Shown piece by piece: positions 26,096 through 35,673 of a stretch of DNA of 64,000 nt. Origin of the DNA: Salinibacillus xinjiangensis (lineage in GTDB: Bacteria > Bacillota > Bacilli > Bacillales > Alkalibacillaceae); NCBI RefSeq assembly GCF_009649735.1, contig NZ_WJNH01000013.1, positions 1 to 64,000 on the forward strand, in the 5' to 3' direction. The notes beneath the pieces are model-generated. The model was not told the origin of the DNA and did not search any database. It was given only the letters and a program-made list of their open reading frames with translations. Position 1 is the first letter of the stretch, and every line of letters begins with the position of its first letter. Position numbers and translations under genes: made by a program.

Positions 26096-27403
26096 CTAAC
26101 CATTACGTTGTAAACCATGTGAAATAAAACCAAGAAGCATCCCGATAAAGCTCGGAACAATCCATCCCACACCATTAGCCATGAATGGTAGGTAGGAAGT
26201 CCATTCGGTAACCATTTCTATTTCAAAGCCAGCACTAATGAATCCATCATAAATACTAACGATAGCTGCCCCAATAATACCTCCTAAGTACACTTTACGA
26301 GGAACCGCCTTAATAGCATGAACAAGGGACAACAAAATGAGTACAATCGCGACTGGATAAATAGCTGTAAGTACAGGCAATGATACAGCTATTAATTGAC
26401 TTAAACCTAAATTTGCCATAGTTAAACTAAATAAACAAATAATCGTAATCATAGCACGATAAGAAATTCCTTTAATACGTTGACTTAAGAACTCCCCACA
26501 TGCCGAAACTAGTCCAATAGAAGTTGTTAAACAAGCACCAATGATGACAACGGCAAGAATGATGGAACCGTATGGCCCAAAAAGATGGGACGCAACAGCA
26601 GCCAGAACAGCGCCCCCATTATCCTGTAAGCCTACTGTATCGACGCTAGTGGCACCCATATAGGCCAAAGTAATATAAACAAAGGAAAGACCAATTCCTG
26701 CGATGACTCCTGCCTTTATCGTATAGGAACGAATATCGGCAACCTCCGTCAAGCCCTTCTCCTTAATACGGTTAATAATAACTAACCCAAACACAAGGGC
26801 AGCAATGGCATCCATCGTTAAATAGCCTTCATTAAAACCACTAAAGAAGGCATTTTGTATATATTTACCTAATGGCTGTCCAATTGGATCCATAGGTGAG
26901 CTAAACCCTTTAATAGCAATGATTACAATGAGCGCGAATAGAATCGGTGTAATTAATTTACCAATTCGGTCTACAAGTTTAGCTGGATTTAATGCTAGCC
27001 AAAAGGTTATAGCAAAGAATATGAGGGTAAATATAAATAGACCGCCCCCACTATCCTCAGGAAGAAACGGCAAAACTCCGATTTCATATGCCACTGTTCC
27101 TGTGCGTGGAATACCAAAAAAAGGACCAATAGCTAAGTAAATAATAAATGGAAAAATGTATTGAAATCCGGGACTCACCCGTCTAGCCAAGTTATCTAAA
27201 TTCCCGCCTGCAGATACTGCAATAATAGCTAATAAAGGCAGACCAACTCCTGTAGCTAGAAACCCAAATACTGCAGGCCATAACGATTCACCTGCTTGTT
27301 GTCCAAGAATAGGTGGGAAAATAATATTCCCTGCACCTAAAAACAAAGCAAACATAAAGAAACCTAACGCAAGTAGTTCTCTTGTTGGTAGTTTTTGTTT
27401 CAT
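26096..27403 (-). CDS. brnQ: Branched-chain amino acid:cation symporter BrnQ (LIVCS family)
   Basis: A 435-residue carrier with about 12 helices importing leucine, isoleucine and valine with Na+ or H+. Family features: the N-terminal ALGFFMFALFLGAGNIIFPP, then GVGLPLLAIIAVSAGG and FNEGYLTMDAIAALVFG. The frame runs 23 codons further upstream, but the ATG at 27403 follows GGGGGAT and starts the typical N-terminus MKQKLPTRELL, so it is chosen. No T-box or clear CodY site is visible upstream. Confidence 0.93.
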   Translation of the reverse strand: MKQKLPTRELLALGFFMFALFLGAGNIIFPPILGQQAGESLWPAVFGFLATGVGLPLLAIIAVSAGGNLDNLARRVSPGFQYIFPFIIYLAIGPFFGIPRTGTVAYEIGVLPFLPEDSGGGLFIFTLIFFAITFWLALNPAKLVDRIGKLITPILFALIVIIAIKGFSSPMDPIGQPLGKYIQNAFFSGFNEGYLTMDAIAALVFGLVIINRIKEKGLTEVADIRSYTIKAGVIAGIGLSFVYITLAYMGATSVDTVGLQDNGGAVLAAVASHLFGPYGSIILAVVIIGACLTTSIGLVSACGEFLSQRIKGISYRAMITIICLFSLTMANLGLSQLIAVSLPVLTAIYPVAIVLILLSLVHAIKAVPRKVYLGGIIGAAIVSIYDGFISAGFEIEMVTEWTSYLPFMANGVGWIVPSFIGMLLGFISHGLQRNG

Positions 27404-27563
27404 AGAATCCCCCGATAGTCTATTTTGACTTTGTCGAATATTGTAGATGATTGTTGTATTTTTTCTATTCAAATATACAAAAAATTTAAAAAAAGTGCAA
27501 AGAATTTTTTAAATTATATATACAGTTTGTGACCTGGTACAAATTTAAAGCGGGTCAGAGTAA

Positions 27564-27797
27564 CTCCGCCTATATCATCTTAAAGTCTTCGCTTGGGTAA
27601 CCGCTTCAGCAATTGTTATTAGTTCAAACATTCATATGCCTCTTTTCATCAGTCAATATCAGCAAGGACTTTATCATGAAATGGCGGGAAGGATTGTGAG
27701 GACCATCACTTTGATTAGCGCTCTTGGTTTTAGAAAATTTGCACAAAGGAGAACAATAACAGCTTCTTTTCATGATAAACTATCAGTAAATGACTAG
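27564..27797 (+). other. Unassigned open frame of 77 codons in a 427-bp intergenic gap
   Basis: The gap between brnQ and the S9 peptidase gene has no recognised RNA or regulatory element. One plus-strand frame is open from 27564 to the TAG at 27795-27797 without a good start. It contains LKVFAWVTASAIVISSNIHM, then PLFISQYQQGLYHEM and ISALGFRKFAQRR, which look protein-like (a membrane helix followed by a basic segment). The first ATG (27636) has no SD. It may be a remnant of a membrane protein gene or chance. Confidence 0.25.
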
Positions 27798-27830
27798 AGT
27801 CACAATACACACAAAAAAGGATGGTAATGC

Positions 27831-29810
27831 ATGACACAAAATGGTATAACCGCAGACGATCTACTAAAATTCTCATTTCTGCAGGATCCACAGCTTTCAC
27901 CAGATGGAAATTGGCTTGTCTATGTAAAACGAAGTATTAATGAGGAGAAAAAATATCAATCTAGCTTATACATGATGGACCTACAAACGAAAGAAGAATT
28001 TCCTTTTACAAAAAAGGATGACAAAGCCGTACAACCTCGCTTTTCACCTGAAGGACATACGATCTTGTTTACATCTAACCGTAGTGGTACACAACAAATT
28101 TGGAAAATTGCTTCTAATGGTGGAGAAGCAGAGCAGCTGACCTATTTTAAAAACGGGGCAGCAGACCCAATTTGGTCACCAGACGGCAAACAGGTTTTAT
28201 GTACTGTACCTCTTGCAGAAAATGAAGTCCTATTAACAGAAGATGACTCAGAGGACGATAGCAAGGAAGCCAAGCCTTATGTTACCTCTCGACTAAAATA
28301 TAAAGCAGATGGAGAAGGCCTTTTAAACGAAACCCACAAACATCTTATATTAATAGATTTAGATTCAGGGAAAGGTACTAAACTGACCACCGGAAGTTAT
28401 GATCACCAACAGGCTACCTTTTCACCCGATGGTAAGCGGATTGCCTTTGTAGCTAATCGTTCTAAAGATCCTGATTATGAGCTCATCTCGGATATATATG
28501 AATTGACACTTGAAGATAATCAGTTCACCAAATTAACGGATAGTGACGGTGTTTTTACATACCCAAATTATTCTCCTGATGGGACAACTCTCTCCTTACT
28601 TGGACACCGCCGAGAATACAAAGGAGCTACCTTAACCCGAGTATGGACACTTGACCGAGCAACTGGCAATCTCACTTGCTTAACAGGCGATTGGGATGTA
28701 GAGGCTAATGATGTGGCGATTAATGACATGGGAACAGGTGTACAAGGTAAAGGAGCGGTTTGGTCAACTGAGAATGATGCTCTATATGTTCAGGCAAGTG
28801 AAAAAGGCTATACAAATCTATATCATGTTTCTCTAAACAAAAGGATCAAAACGATTGTTAGTGGAAAGCGTCAAATCTACGCATTCAGCCTTGATCAACA
28901 GCAAAAAACGGCTGTCATTGGTGTTAGCGATCATGAAACACCAGGGGACTTTTCACTCGTTTCCATGGCTGATGGCAAGGAGGAAAAACTAACATACGCC
29001 AATCAGGAGTGGCTACAGGAAAAGGTCTTATCTGTTCCTGAAGAGATCAACTTTGAAGCAAGAGATGGAAGCAAACTTCATGGCTGGGTCATGAAACCGA
29101 TTGGCTATCAGGAAGGAACAAAGTATCCACTAATCGTCGAAATACACGGGGGACCTCATGCGATGTATAGTCATGCTTTTATGCACGAATTTCAGGTGCT
29201 TGCTGAGAAAGGCTATGGCGTATTATATATCAATCCAAGAGGGAGTCATGGATACGGCCAAGCTTTTGTGGATGCTGTTCGAGGTGACTATGGGGGAAAT
29301 GATTATCATGACATTATGGATGCTGTTGATTATGCAACAAAAACCTGTGATTGGATTGATAAAGACAGACTTGGTGTAACTGGAGGAAGTTATGGAGGGT
29401 TTATGACCAATTGGATTGTAGGTCATACAAATAGATTCAAAGCTGCCGTTACCCAGCGCTCCATTACTAATTGGTTAAGCTTTTATGGGGTAAGTGATAT
29501 TGGATATTTCTTTACAGAATGGGAGCTAAAAGCTGATTTGATTCAAGACCCTGATACACTCTGGAAGCACTCTCCTCTCCGTTATGTAAAAAATGTAGAA
29601 ACACCGCTTTTAATTTTACATAGCGAAAAGGATCATCGTTGCCCCATTGAGCAAGGGGAGCAGTTTTATGTAGCTCTTAAACAACAACAAAAGCCTACTC
29701 GTTTGGTGCGTTTTCCTGAAGCCAATCATAATTTGTCCAGAAGCGGTGACCCATCCCTTCGAATTAGTCGCTTAAACGAAATGATAGAATGGTTTGAGCA
29801 ATATTTATAA
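27831..29810 (+). CDS. S9-family prolyl oligopeptidase-like peptidase (acylaminoacyl-peptidase type)
   Basis: A 659-residue soluble peptidase similar in length and layout to B. subtilis YuxL. The N-terminal beta-propeller (to about residue 400) carries TolB/WD-like repeats FSPDGK and WSPDGK. The C-terminal alpha/beta-hydrolase domain has the triad S520 (GGSYGGF), D601 (SEKDHR) and H633 (EANHN). It would trim short or N-acylated peptides in the cytosol, fitting the many peptide carriers in the window. ATG 27831 follows AAAGGATGG. metA begins 79 bases downstream with no terminator between. Confidence 0.93.
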   Translation: MTQNGITADDLLKFSFLQDPQLSPDGNWLVYVKRSINEEKKYQSSLYMMDLQTKEEFPFTKKDDKAVQPRFSPEGHTILFTSNRSGTQQIWKIASNGGEAEQLTYFKNGAADPIWSPDGKQVLCTVPLAENEVLLTEDDSEDDSKEAKPYVTSRLKYKADGEGLLNETHKHLILIDLDSGKGTKLTTGSYDHQQATFSPDGKRIAFVANRSKDPDYELISDIYELTLEDNQFTKLTDSDGVFTYPNYSPDGTTLSLLGHRREYKGATLTRVWTLDRATGNLTCLTGDWDVEANDVAINDMGTGVQGKGAVWSTENDALYVQASEKGYTNLYHVSLNKRIKTIVSGKRQIYAFSLDQQQKTAVIGVSDHETPGDFSLVSMADGKEEKLTYANQEWLQEKVLSVPEEINFEARDGSKLHGWVMKPIGYQEGTKYPLIVEIHGGPHAMYSHAFMHEFQVLAEKGYGVLYINPRGSHGYGQAFVDAVRGDYGGNDYHDIMDAVDYATKTCDWIDKDRLGVTGGSYGGFMTNWIVGHTNRFKAAVTQRSITNWLSFYGVSDIGYFFTEWELKADLIQDPDTLWKHSPLRYVKNVETPLLILHSEKDHRCPIEQGEQFYVALKQQQKPTRLVRFPEANHNLSRSGDPSLRISRLNEMIEWFEQYL

Positions 29811-29889
29811 ATACAAAACGAATTTATTGCATAAAAATTCAAATAATTTATACTTTATTAAAACGACCATTTAAAGGAGGGATTGCTGA

Positions 29890-30798
29890 ATGCCCATTAA
29901 TATTCCGAAAAAGTTACCGGCACGAAATGTGCTTGAACACGAAAATATCTTTGTTATGGATGATGAACGCGCCCATACTCAAGACATTCGTCCTTTAAAT
30001 ATTGTGATTGTTAATCTGATGCCTGATAAGGAAAGGACAGAGACGCAATTACTTCGATTATTAGGAAATTCAGCTTTACAAGTCCATGTTACCTTGCTTC
30101 ATACGGCTTCACACAAGTCCAAAAACGTAAGTGCATCACACTTGCAACAATTTTATAGTACATTTTCTTCCATCCAGGAACAACGGTTTGATGGAATGAT
30201 TATAACAGGTGCACCTATAGAGCGAATGCCATTTGAACAGGTGGATTACTGGGAGGAGCTTTCGACCATTATGGAGTGGTCCAAGACACATGTAACCTCT
30301 GTCTTACATATTTGTTGGGGGGCACAGGCAGCCCTTTACTACCATTACGGGATTGGTAAGTTTGAGCTTCCTAGCAAGTGTTCTGGAGTATTAAGGCATA
30401 ACCTGTTTGACTTTACTGTAGAGCTTGTACGTGGATTTGACGATGAATTTTTAGCTCCACATTCTCGTTATACGTCCACATCAATAGAAGAAATACAAGC
30501 ATGTGAAGATTTAATCCTATTATCAGCCTCAGAGGACCAAGATCCATTTTTAATTTTATCCAAGGACGAAAAACATGTGATGGTGACTGGACACCTGGAA
30601 TACGATTCGAAAACACTGGCGGACGAATACAAGCGTGATTTAAACAAAGGCTTAGAGGCAGACTTACCAAAAAATTATTTTCCAAATAATAATCCAGAAG
30701 AAACTCCATTAAATCGTTGGCGTTCACATGCGCATTTACTCTTTTCAAATTGGTTGAATTATTATGTTTATCAAGAAACACCTTTTGAATGGAAATAA
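29890..30798 (+). CDS. metAA: Homoserine O-acetyltransferase (MetA family)
   Basis: A 302-residue cytosolic enzyme activating homoserine for methionine synthesis. The catalytic cysteine is C142 in HICWGAQA, with H235 and E237 in TGHLEYD. Residue 111 is glutamate (PIER). In Bacillus cereus MetA this glutamate selects acetyl-CoA, while enzymes with glycine here use succinyl-CoA, so the product is most likely O-acetylhomoserine. SD AAAGGAGG is strong. No SAM riboswitch or T-box fits in the short upstream gap. Confidence 0.95.
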   Translation: MPINIPKKLPARNVLEHENIFVMDDERAHTQDIRPLNIVIVNLMPDKERTETQLLRLLGNSALQVHVTLLHTASHKSKNVSASHLQQFYSTFSSIQEQRFDGMIITGAPIERMPFEQVDYWEELSTIMEWSKTHVTSVLHICWGAQAALYYHYGIGKFELPSKCSGVLRHNLFDFTVELVRGFDDEFLAPHSRYTSTSIEEIQACEDLILLSASEDQDPFLILSKDEKHVMVTGHLEYDSKTLADEYKRDLNKGLEADLPKNYFPNNNPEETPLNRWRSHAHLLFSNWLNYYVYQETPFEWK

Positions 30799-30811
30799 GC
30801 TAATAGTAAGC

Positions 30812-30851
30812 AAGACGATCAAATAACTAATTCTTTGATCGTCTTCTTTTT
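30812..30851 (+). terminator. Terminator after metA
   Basis: AAGACGATCAAA (30812-30823) and TTTGATCGTCTT (30834-30845) are perfect arms followed by CTTTTT. Confidence 0.9.
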
Positions 30852-30880
30852 AGGTATAATGGAGTTGTAAAGCACATTTG

Positions 30881-31327
30881 TTAATCTTTAGTAAATAGGC
30901 CAATCATTGTGGTGAACTCTTCCCCTTTTTCAGACTCACATGATTCGAGGTACACAATCGGTCCACGCTTTGATATGTATTGACATGTATAAGTACCTTT
31001 AGGAGACGGTGGATAACCCCCATATGTATTCTCAAAGGTTATCATTTTTCCATCGTAGGAAATTGTATTTTGAAAAGGAGCTCCTGTGGGGTTAAATATC
31101 GATATGTTAACAGAGGACTCATGGTTTTGCTCCACATCATTGATAAAATCATTGATTTTTTCGACATTTTCGACCTCTAATGCACCTTGGGAAATTTTGT
31201 TAAAGTTAACGGTTTGGTGCTTTACAATAATATCTTCATTTTCCCTGGCATCTTCAATTGTATAATTATCATCTGAACAAGCACCTAATACCATCATCCC
31301 AAACAACAAAAATAATACTCTTTTCAT
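30881..31327 (-). CDS. Small lipoprotein, DUF4362-like
   Basis: A 148-residue exported lipoprotein. The signal peptide MKRVLFLLFGMMVLGAC ends in a lipobox, with the lipidated cysteine at residue 17. The domain contains YTIEDARENEDIIVKHQTV, a helix with INDFINDVEQ, and a C-terminal beta-rich part with Y-T-C and LESCES, as in DUF4362-type proteins of Bacillaceae. Two later cysteines might form a disulfide. Function is unknown. ATG 31327 with GGGGGTG is chosen over a TTG one codon upstream. Confidence 0.75.
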   Translation of the reverse strand: MKRVLFLLFGMMVLGACSDDNYTIEDARENEDIIVKHQTVNFNKISQGALEVENVEKINDFINDVEQNHESSVNISIFNPTGAPFQNTISYDGKMITFENTYGGYPPSPKGTYTCQYISKRGPIVYLESCESEKGEEFTTMIGLFTKD

Positions 31328-31420
31328 CAAATCACCCCCATTAACGAAAAAGGCTAAGAAAAGTTGCCTTAAAACTTATAAAGCTTATTCTATTTTTGTT
31401 TAATAAATTCCTTCATTTTA

Positions 31421-31466
31421 TAAAAAGAATGAGATAAAGCAATTGTAAATGCTCCATCTCATTCTT
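31421..31466 (-). terminator. Terminator after the amino-acid ABC operon
   Basis: AGAATGAGAT (31426-31435) and ATCTCATTCT (31456-31465) pair perfectly, with a T run on the minus-strand transcript. Confidence 0.85.
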
Positions 31467-31499
31467 ATGGTGCGATGCTTTAATCACACAGTCCTTTCA

Positions 31500-32228
31500 T
31501 TACAATACCTTTGACAAAAAGGCCTGCGTTCTTTCATTTTGCGGATGATTGAATAGCTCATCTGGTGTGCCTTGTTCAACGATATATCCTTCGTCCATAA
31601 AAATCACACGATCGGCTACTTCCTTAGCGAAGCCCATTTCATGCGTTACTATGGTCATTGTCATTCCTTCTTCAGCTAAATCCTTCATGACCTGAAGAAC
31701 TTCCCCTACCATTTCCGGGTCAAGGGCTGAGGTTGGCTCGTCAAACAACATAATGCGGGGTTCCATCGCTAATGCTCGCGCGATAGCAACACGTTGTTTC
31801 TGTCCACCAGATAGGTTGTCCGGATATACATCCGCCTTGTCCACTAAGCCTACTTTTTCAAGCAGCTTTGTACCTAATTCTCTTACCTCCGCTTGGGACT
31901 TACCCTTTAATCGTTTAGGTCCCATCGTAATATTGTCCATTACAGACATGTGGGGGAACAGATTAAATTGTTGGAAGACCATTCCTAGTCGTTGGCGAAG
32001 TTCATTTATATTGGTTTTAGGATCTGTGAGATTGTCCCCTTCAATAAAAATATCGCCACCTGTTGGTTCCTCTAATAGATTCATACAACGAAGGAGTGTA
32101 CTTTTTCCTGATCCTGAAGGTCCAATTACACAAACCACTTCTTGCGATTGAACATCTATATTGATATCTTTCAGCACTTCTAACTTTCCGAATGATTTTT
32201 TAAGATTATTAATTTCAATCATGCTCAT
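31500..32228 (-). CDS. Polar amino acid ABC transporter ATPase (GlnQ type)
   Basis: A 242-residue ATPase with Walker [11 protein letters not shown]-loop [12 protein letters not shown], signature LSGGQKQR, Walker [13 protein letters not shown] and the switch histidine in [13 protein letters not shown]. It drives import of a polar amino acid with the permease whose stop overlaps this start (ATGA) and the binding protein further upstream. Which amino acid is carried cannot be decided by eye. Confidence 0.94.
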   Translation of the reverse strand: MSMIEINNLKKSFGKLEVLKDINIDVQSQEVVCVIGPSGSGKSTLLRCMNLLEEPTGGDIFIEGDNLTDPKTNINELRQRLGMVFQQFNLFPHMSVMDNITMGPKRLKGKSQAEVRELGTKLLEKVGLVDKADVYPDNLSGGQKQRVAIARALAMEPRIMLFDEPTSALDPEMVGEVLQVMKDLAEEGMTMTIVTHEMGFAKEVADRVIFMDEGYIVEQGTPDELFNHPQNERTQAFLSKVL

Positions 32229-32878
32229 GCTACATCCAATCTCCTTTCAAGCCAACGCGAGAACAGGCTTAATGAATAAATAATGACAAAGTACAGAATT
32301 CCTACAGCAAATAAAATTTCGAAGGCATGGAAATTAGCTGCATAAATAGATTGTCCAGATAGTGTAAGTTCAGCTAAACCAATCGCAGAAAGGAGTGAAG
32401 TATCTTTAATGCTTACAATAAATTGGTTAACAAAAGCGGGAATCATGCGACGTATGGCTTGAGGTAATATAATTAAACGCATAGTTTGACCATAGGAAAA
32501 ACCAATTGTTCTTCCGGCCTCCATTTGTCCCTTATCAATAGAGTTAATACCTGCACGGAAAATCTCTACTAAATAGGCCGCAGCATTGACAGTAATGGCA
32601 ATAACACCTGCAGCAAATGCTGTTAGACTAATATCTAGTACACTTGGTAAACCGAAATAAATAAACAAAATTTGAACGAGTAATGGTGTACCGCGAATGA
32701 TATCAACAAATGCAGTTGAAATTGCACGTAAAACCTTAAACTTTGTGATACTAAATACACCAAGTACTAACCCAATAAACATAGCAAGAATTAGTGAAAT
32801 AACGGTTACTTCTATTGTTAATCCCATTCCTTTTAATAGAGTGGGTAATCCTTCAAGTATAATCTTGATCGTTTCCAT
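32225..32878 (-). CDS. Polar amino acid ABC transporter permease (HisM/GlnP type)
   Basis: A 217-residue membrane protein with about five helices. The family motif [20 protein letters not shown] near residue 55 and the ATPase-docking loop [25 protein letters not shown] are clear. One permease gene implies a homodimer in the complex. It lies 64 bases after the binding-protein gene and overlaps the ATPase gene by four bases. Confidence 0.94.
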   Translation of the reverse strand: METIKIILEGLPTLLKGMGLTIEVTVISLILAMFIGLVLGVFSITKFKVLRAISTAFVDIIRGTPLLVQILFIYFGLPSVLDISLTAFAAGVIAITVNAAAYLVEIFRAGINSIDKGQMEAGRTIGFSYGQTMRLIILPQAIRRMIPAFVNQFIVSIKDTSLLSAIGLAELTLSGQSIYAANFHAFEILFAVGILYFVIIYSLSLFSRWLERRLDVA

Positions 32879-32942
32879 TGTTTGGCATCCCTCTTTCTAT
32901 TTGAAAAGGTGTGACAAACTAGGCCACACCTCTTATCATTAA

Positions 32943-33749
32943 TTATTTTTCAGAAAAATATTTGTTATAGATTTCATCAAACTCGCCACTATCTTTTAGC
33001 TCTTGAAGTCCAGTATTTACTTTCTCTACTAGTCCTTCGCTACCTTTAGAAATAGCAATACCATAGTCCTCACTAGGATACTTATCGCCTACAATTTGTA
33101 GCTGAGTATCATCGCCATCCTGGTTGATTTTATAAGCAACACTAGGATAATCATTGATGACAACATCGGCATTTCCATTTTCTAGTTCCATATACATGGT
33201 TGCATCATCTTGAAGCTTAGTGACATCCCCGTTATATTTTTTTGCCAGTTCATTGGCTAGTTTTAAACTAGAAGTTACTTGTTTTGCAACAATCGTTTTC
33301 CCTTCTAAATCTTCTTCACCTTCAATGCCACTACCCTTTAAAGTGACTAGTGATAGGCCAGATTCAAAATATGGGTCAGAGAAGTTTACTACTTCTAAAC
33401 GATCATCTCTAATTCCAATTGCAGATACAGCTGCATCCACTTGGTTTGCCTGTAGCGCTGGAATAATTCCATCAAATTTCATAATCTTCCAGTTAACAGA
33501 TAGGTTTGCTTTATCCGCAATCGCTTCCACTAGTTCTACATCGAAACCTGTGAGTTCCTCATCTACCTTATATTCAAATGGTGGATAGTCCTGCACCACC
33601 GCCACTGTAATTTCTTCTTTCGCATCACCTGTAGATTCGCCATTTGCTTCATCTGTTCCACAACCCACTAAAGCTAGTGCAATGAAACCTACCAAAGAAA
33701 ACATTGCAATTCTACTAAAAAATCTGTTCTTCGTTTGTTGTTTACTCAT
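32943..33749 (-). CDS. Amino acid-binding lipoprotein of an ABC transporter (family 3)
   Basis: A 268-residue binding protein. The signal peptide includes FSLVGFIALALVGC; the cysteine is the lipidation site. Family 3 features are YPPFEYKVDEELTGFDVELV near the N-terminus, SAIGIRDDRLEVVNFSDPYF, and DYGIAISKGSEGLVEKVN near the end. It captures a polar amino acid such as glutamine, arginine or cystine outside the cell for the permease and ATPase encoded downstream. First gene of a three-gene operon. Confidence 0.93.
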   Translation of the reverse strand: MSKQQTKNRFFSRIAMFSLVGFIALALVGCGTDEANGESTGDAKEEITVAVVQDYPPFEYKVDEELTGFDVELVEAIADKANLSVNWKIMKFDGIIPALQANQVDAAVSAIGIRDDRLEVVNFSDPYFESGLSLVTLKGSGIEGEEDLEGKTIVAKQVTSSLKLANELAKKYNGDVTKLQDDATMYMELENGNADVVINDYPSVAYKINQDGDDTQLQIVGDKYPSEDYGIAISKGSEGLVEKVNTGLQELKDSGEFDEIYNKYFSEK

Positions 33750-34082
33750 GAAGAGCCTCCCAAATAGTTTTTTGCCGCTGTTTTTAAAACGACATATATA
33801 ATTGTATCGATATACATAATCCTTTCCAAACGAGATTAATGTTGGTTTGTGATGATAAATTGATATCTTTTTAGATTATTCTCATTAATTAAACGTTTGT
33901 ATAGAAATTCTTATAGAGAAGTAGATATACTATCATTTCCTTCAATATTGGTCAGAAAAAATAGACTAGTCCGACAGAAAATAAATAAAAATGCTCTTTT
34001 CTAAGAGATTGTTGTTTTGACTTAAAATTAGATATAAACTGCGACGTAACTCTAGTGTGACTCGTTTCCAAATATGATGAGT

Positions 34083-34160
34083 GCAAAACCATCACTCCGG
34101 AAATACACTTCGCTTTCCGCGGGCGAGCGGTGAGCGAAGTGTATTTCCTCCGCTATAAAC
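34083..34160. repeat. Bacillaceae GC-rich hairpin repeat, short copy
   Basis: In an otherwise AT-rich 790-bp gap, GGAAATACACTTCGCT (34099-34114) and AGCGAAGTGTATTTCC (34133-34148) are perfect 16-base inverted repeats. They enclose a GC-rich core with TTTCCGCGGGC. The same core occurs in the longer copy 150 bases away. Interspersed elements with this core are common in Bacillaceae intergenic regions. Flanking positions 33750-34082 show nothing I can name. Confidence 0.65.
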
Positions 34161-34234
34161 AGTGCCTCATTCGTTTATTTAGAGGTAAACTATTGGTTGG
34201 TTAATTAAAAGCTTTTTAACTGTATAATCATCAG

Positions 34235-34375
34235 AACACTCCAATAGTGGAGGCAGAATACGGAGACTCCTATAGGAGGAAGCGTGGTGAAGACCCCGCA
34301 GGAAGCATCTTTGTTTCCGAGGAGGCTGAGGCCGTGCCCATGGAAAGCGGAGTATTCTGCCGGAACGGTATGCAT
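34235..34375. repeat. Bacillaceae GC-rich hairpin repeat, long copy
   Basis: GGCAGAATAC (34252-34261) and GTATTCTGCC (34352-34361) pair perfectly around a core with GGAGACTCCTATAGGAGG, GAAGACCCCGCAGGA, CGAGGAGGCTGAGGC and GGAAAGCGGAG. These blocks match a family of interspersed repeats known by eye from many Bacillaceae genomes and often miscalled as short genes. The terminal arms differ in sequence from the short copy but are self-complementary in each. Confidence 0.7.
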
Positions 34376-34485
34376 GCACTCAATATTAATAAGAACGGCT
34401 CAAGCAAAACTAAAGAGTCTAACTATCTAGCACTTTCTATCTACTGTAAAGTACAAAAAGCAACAATTTTTACAAAAATATATAA

Positions 34486-34531
34486 TAAAAAAAGAATGAG
34501 AAAAGAACTCTAATTCTTCTCTCATTCTTTG
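34486..34531 (-). terminator. Terminator after the chromate transporter genes
   Basis: AAAGAATGAG (34491-34500) and CTCATTCTTT (34521-34530) with inner AAAAGAA/TTCTT pairing, followed by Ts on the minus strand. Confidence 0.85.
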
Positions 34532-34539
34532 AACTCATA

Positions 34540-35070
34540 TTATGATAAAAATATTGCCCCAAAGCTTAAAGCCCCAATTATCACAAAGGCTGGATGAACC
34601 TTAAGTTTCTCTAATAAGAGAAAGCTCACAACAATTAAAAAGATCGTTTCCCATAAACCTGTGTTTTCATAGGAAGTTTGAAAGAAACTAAAAGCCATAA
34701 TTCCAAGTAAAATCGCAATCGTTGGACGAATTAACATCGTCATCTTTTTTACTTTTGGTGAATCTTTAAACTTATTCAACACACTTAAAAGGACAATCAT
34801 GAATAGTAGAGAAGGAGCAACTGTTGCAAATACCCCAATTACGGATCCAAGTATACCTGCCTGCTGAAATCCAATATAACCCGCCATTTTAGTTGCAATC
34901 GGTCCTGGAAGGGCATTGGCCATCGCCAGCATTTCACTAAAGTCCTGAACCGTTAGCCAACCATAACGGTCGACTACTTCATTTTCCACAAGAGGAATGG
35001 ATGCGGGACCACCGCCATATCCCACGATGCCTGGTATAAAAAAGGCTAAAAATACTTGCCAATAGATCAT
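34540..35070 (-). CDS. Chromate transporter, short CHR subunit (YwrB/YwrA-like)
   Basis: A 176-residue half-size CHR-family protein with about five helices. Hallmarks are FFIPGIVGYGGGPASIPLVENEVV at the N-terminus and ANALPGPIATKMAGYIGFQQ. Short CHR proteins work as pairs, and the second half is encoded directly upstream with an ATGA overlap. Known members export chromate, but many natural substrates are uncertain. In B. subtilis the ywrA-ywrB pair likewise sits near the gamma-glutamyltransferase gene ywrD. Confidence 0.9.
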   Translation of the reverse strand: MIYWQVFLAFFIPGIVGYGGGPASIPLVENEVVDRYGWLTVQDFSEMLAMANALPGPIATKMAGYIGFQQAGILGSVIGVFATVAPSLLFMIVLLSVLNKFKDSPKVKKMTMLIRPTIAILLGIMAFSFFQTSYENTGLWETIFLIVVSFLLLEKLKVHPAFVIIGALSFGAIFLS

Positions 35071-35651
35071 ATCGATTGACCCTCCTCTTGAGGAATCTCG
35101 GTATCTTGGTCTTTGGTCTTTTTCGTTGGTTTAGCAATAGCATAGATTAGTAAAACTGCTATTAAAATACCTGGATGAATGCCAAGCCATTCGATCAAAC
35201 CTAGAGAAACCACCGCTAATACGATTGTTAATGTCCAACCAAGGCCACCCTTAGCTTTTTTGAGGAAGTCATATGTCAAAACCGCAAGCATCACACCGAC
35301 AACTGGAATAACAGCCTGCGTCATTCCCTGCACCCAAGGCTTATCACTCATAGATGATAAAAAGGTTAATAAAATAATCATGATGACAATTGTAGGTAGA
35401 ATGGTTGCGAGGATTGCATTCAGCATCCCCACAACTCCAGCAACTCGATAGCCAATATAGCCTGCCATCTTAGTCGCAATGGGCCCAGGCAATGAATTAC
35501 CGAGGGCCAGCGTGTTTGCAAAATCCTCGTCATTAAGCCACTTATACTTTTCAACTACTTCTTTTTGAACTAACGGAATGGAAGAAGGACCTCCACCATA
35601 CCCCAGAATTCCAACACGAAAGAAGGCTAAAAAGATATGCCATTGTGTCAT
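35067..35651 (-). CDS. Chromate transporter, short CHR subunit (YwrA/YwrB-like)
   Basis: A 194-residue half-size CHR protein, paralogous to the next gene downstream. It has the same motifs FFRVGILGYGGGPSSIPLVQ and GNSLPGPIATKMAGYIGYR, about five helices, and an acidic polar tail. It is expected to pair with the 176-residue partner in an antiparallel complex. It lies 22 bases after the gamma-glutamyltransferase stop, so the three genes are probably co-transcribed. Confidence 0.9.
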   Translation of the reverse strand: MTQWHIFLAFFRVGILGYGGGPSSIPLVQKEVVEKYKWLNDEDFANTLALGNSLPGPIATKMAGYIGYRVAGVVGMLNAILATILPTIVIMIILLTFLSSMSDKPWVQGMTQAVIPVVGVMLAVLTYDFLKKAKGGLGWTLTIVLAVVSLGLIEWLGIHPGILIAVLLIYAIAKPTKKTKDQDTEIPQEEGQSI

Positions 35652-35673
35652 GTTGATCCCTCCATGTCAGTAA

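Noticed and set aside
27404-27830. T-box leader upstream of brnQ
   Set aside because: No AGGGTGGNACCGCG-type element is found in the right orientation.
29811-29889. SAM riboswitch ahead of metA
   Set aside because: The gap is only 79 bases and lacks the conserved junctions.
34247-34513. 88-codon plus-strand frame in the repeat region
   Set aside because: It lies across the GC-rich hairpin repeat, has no SD, and its product is typical of false genes called in this repeat family.
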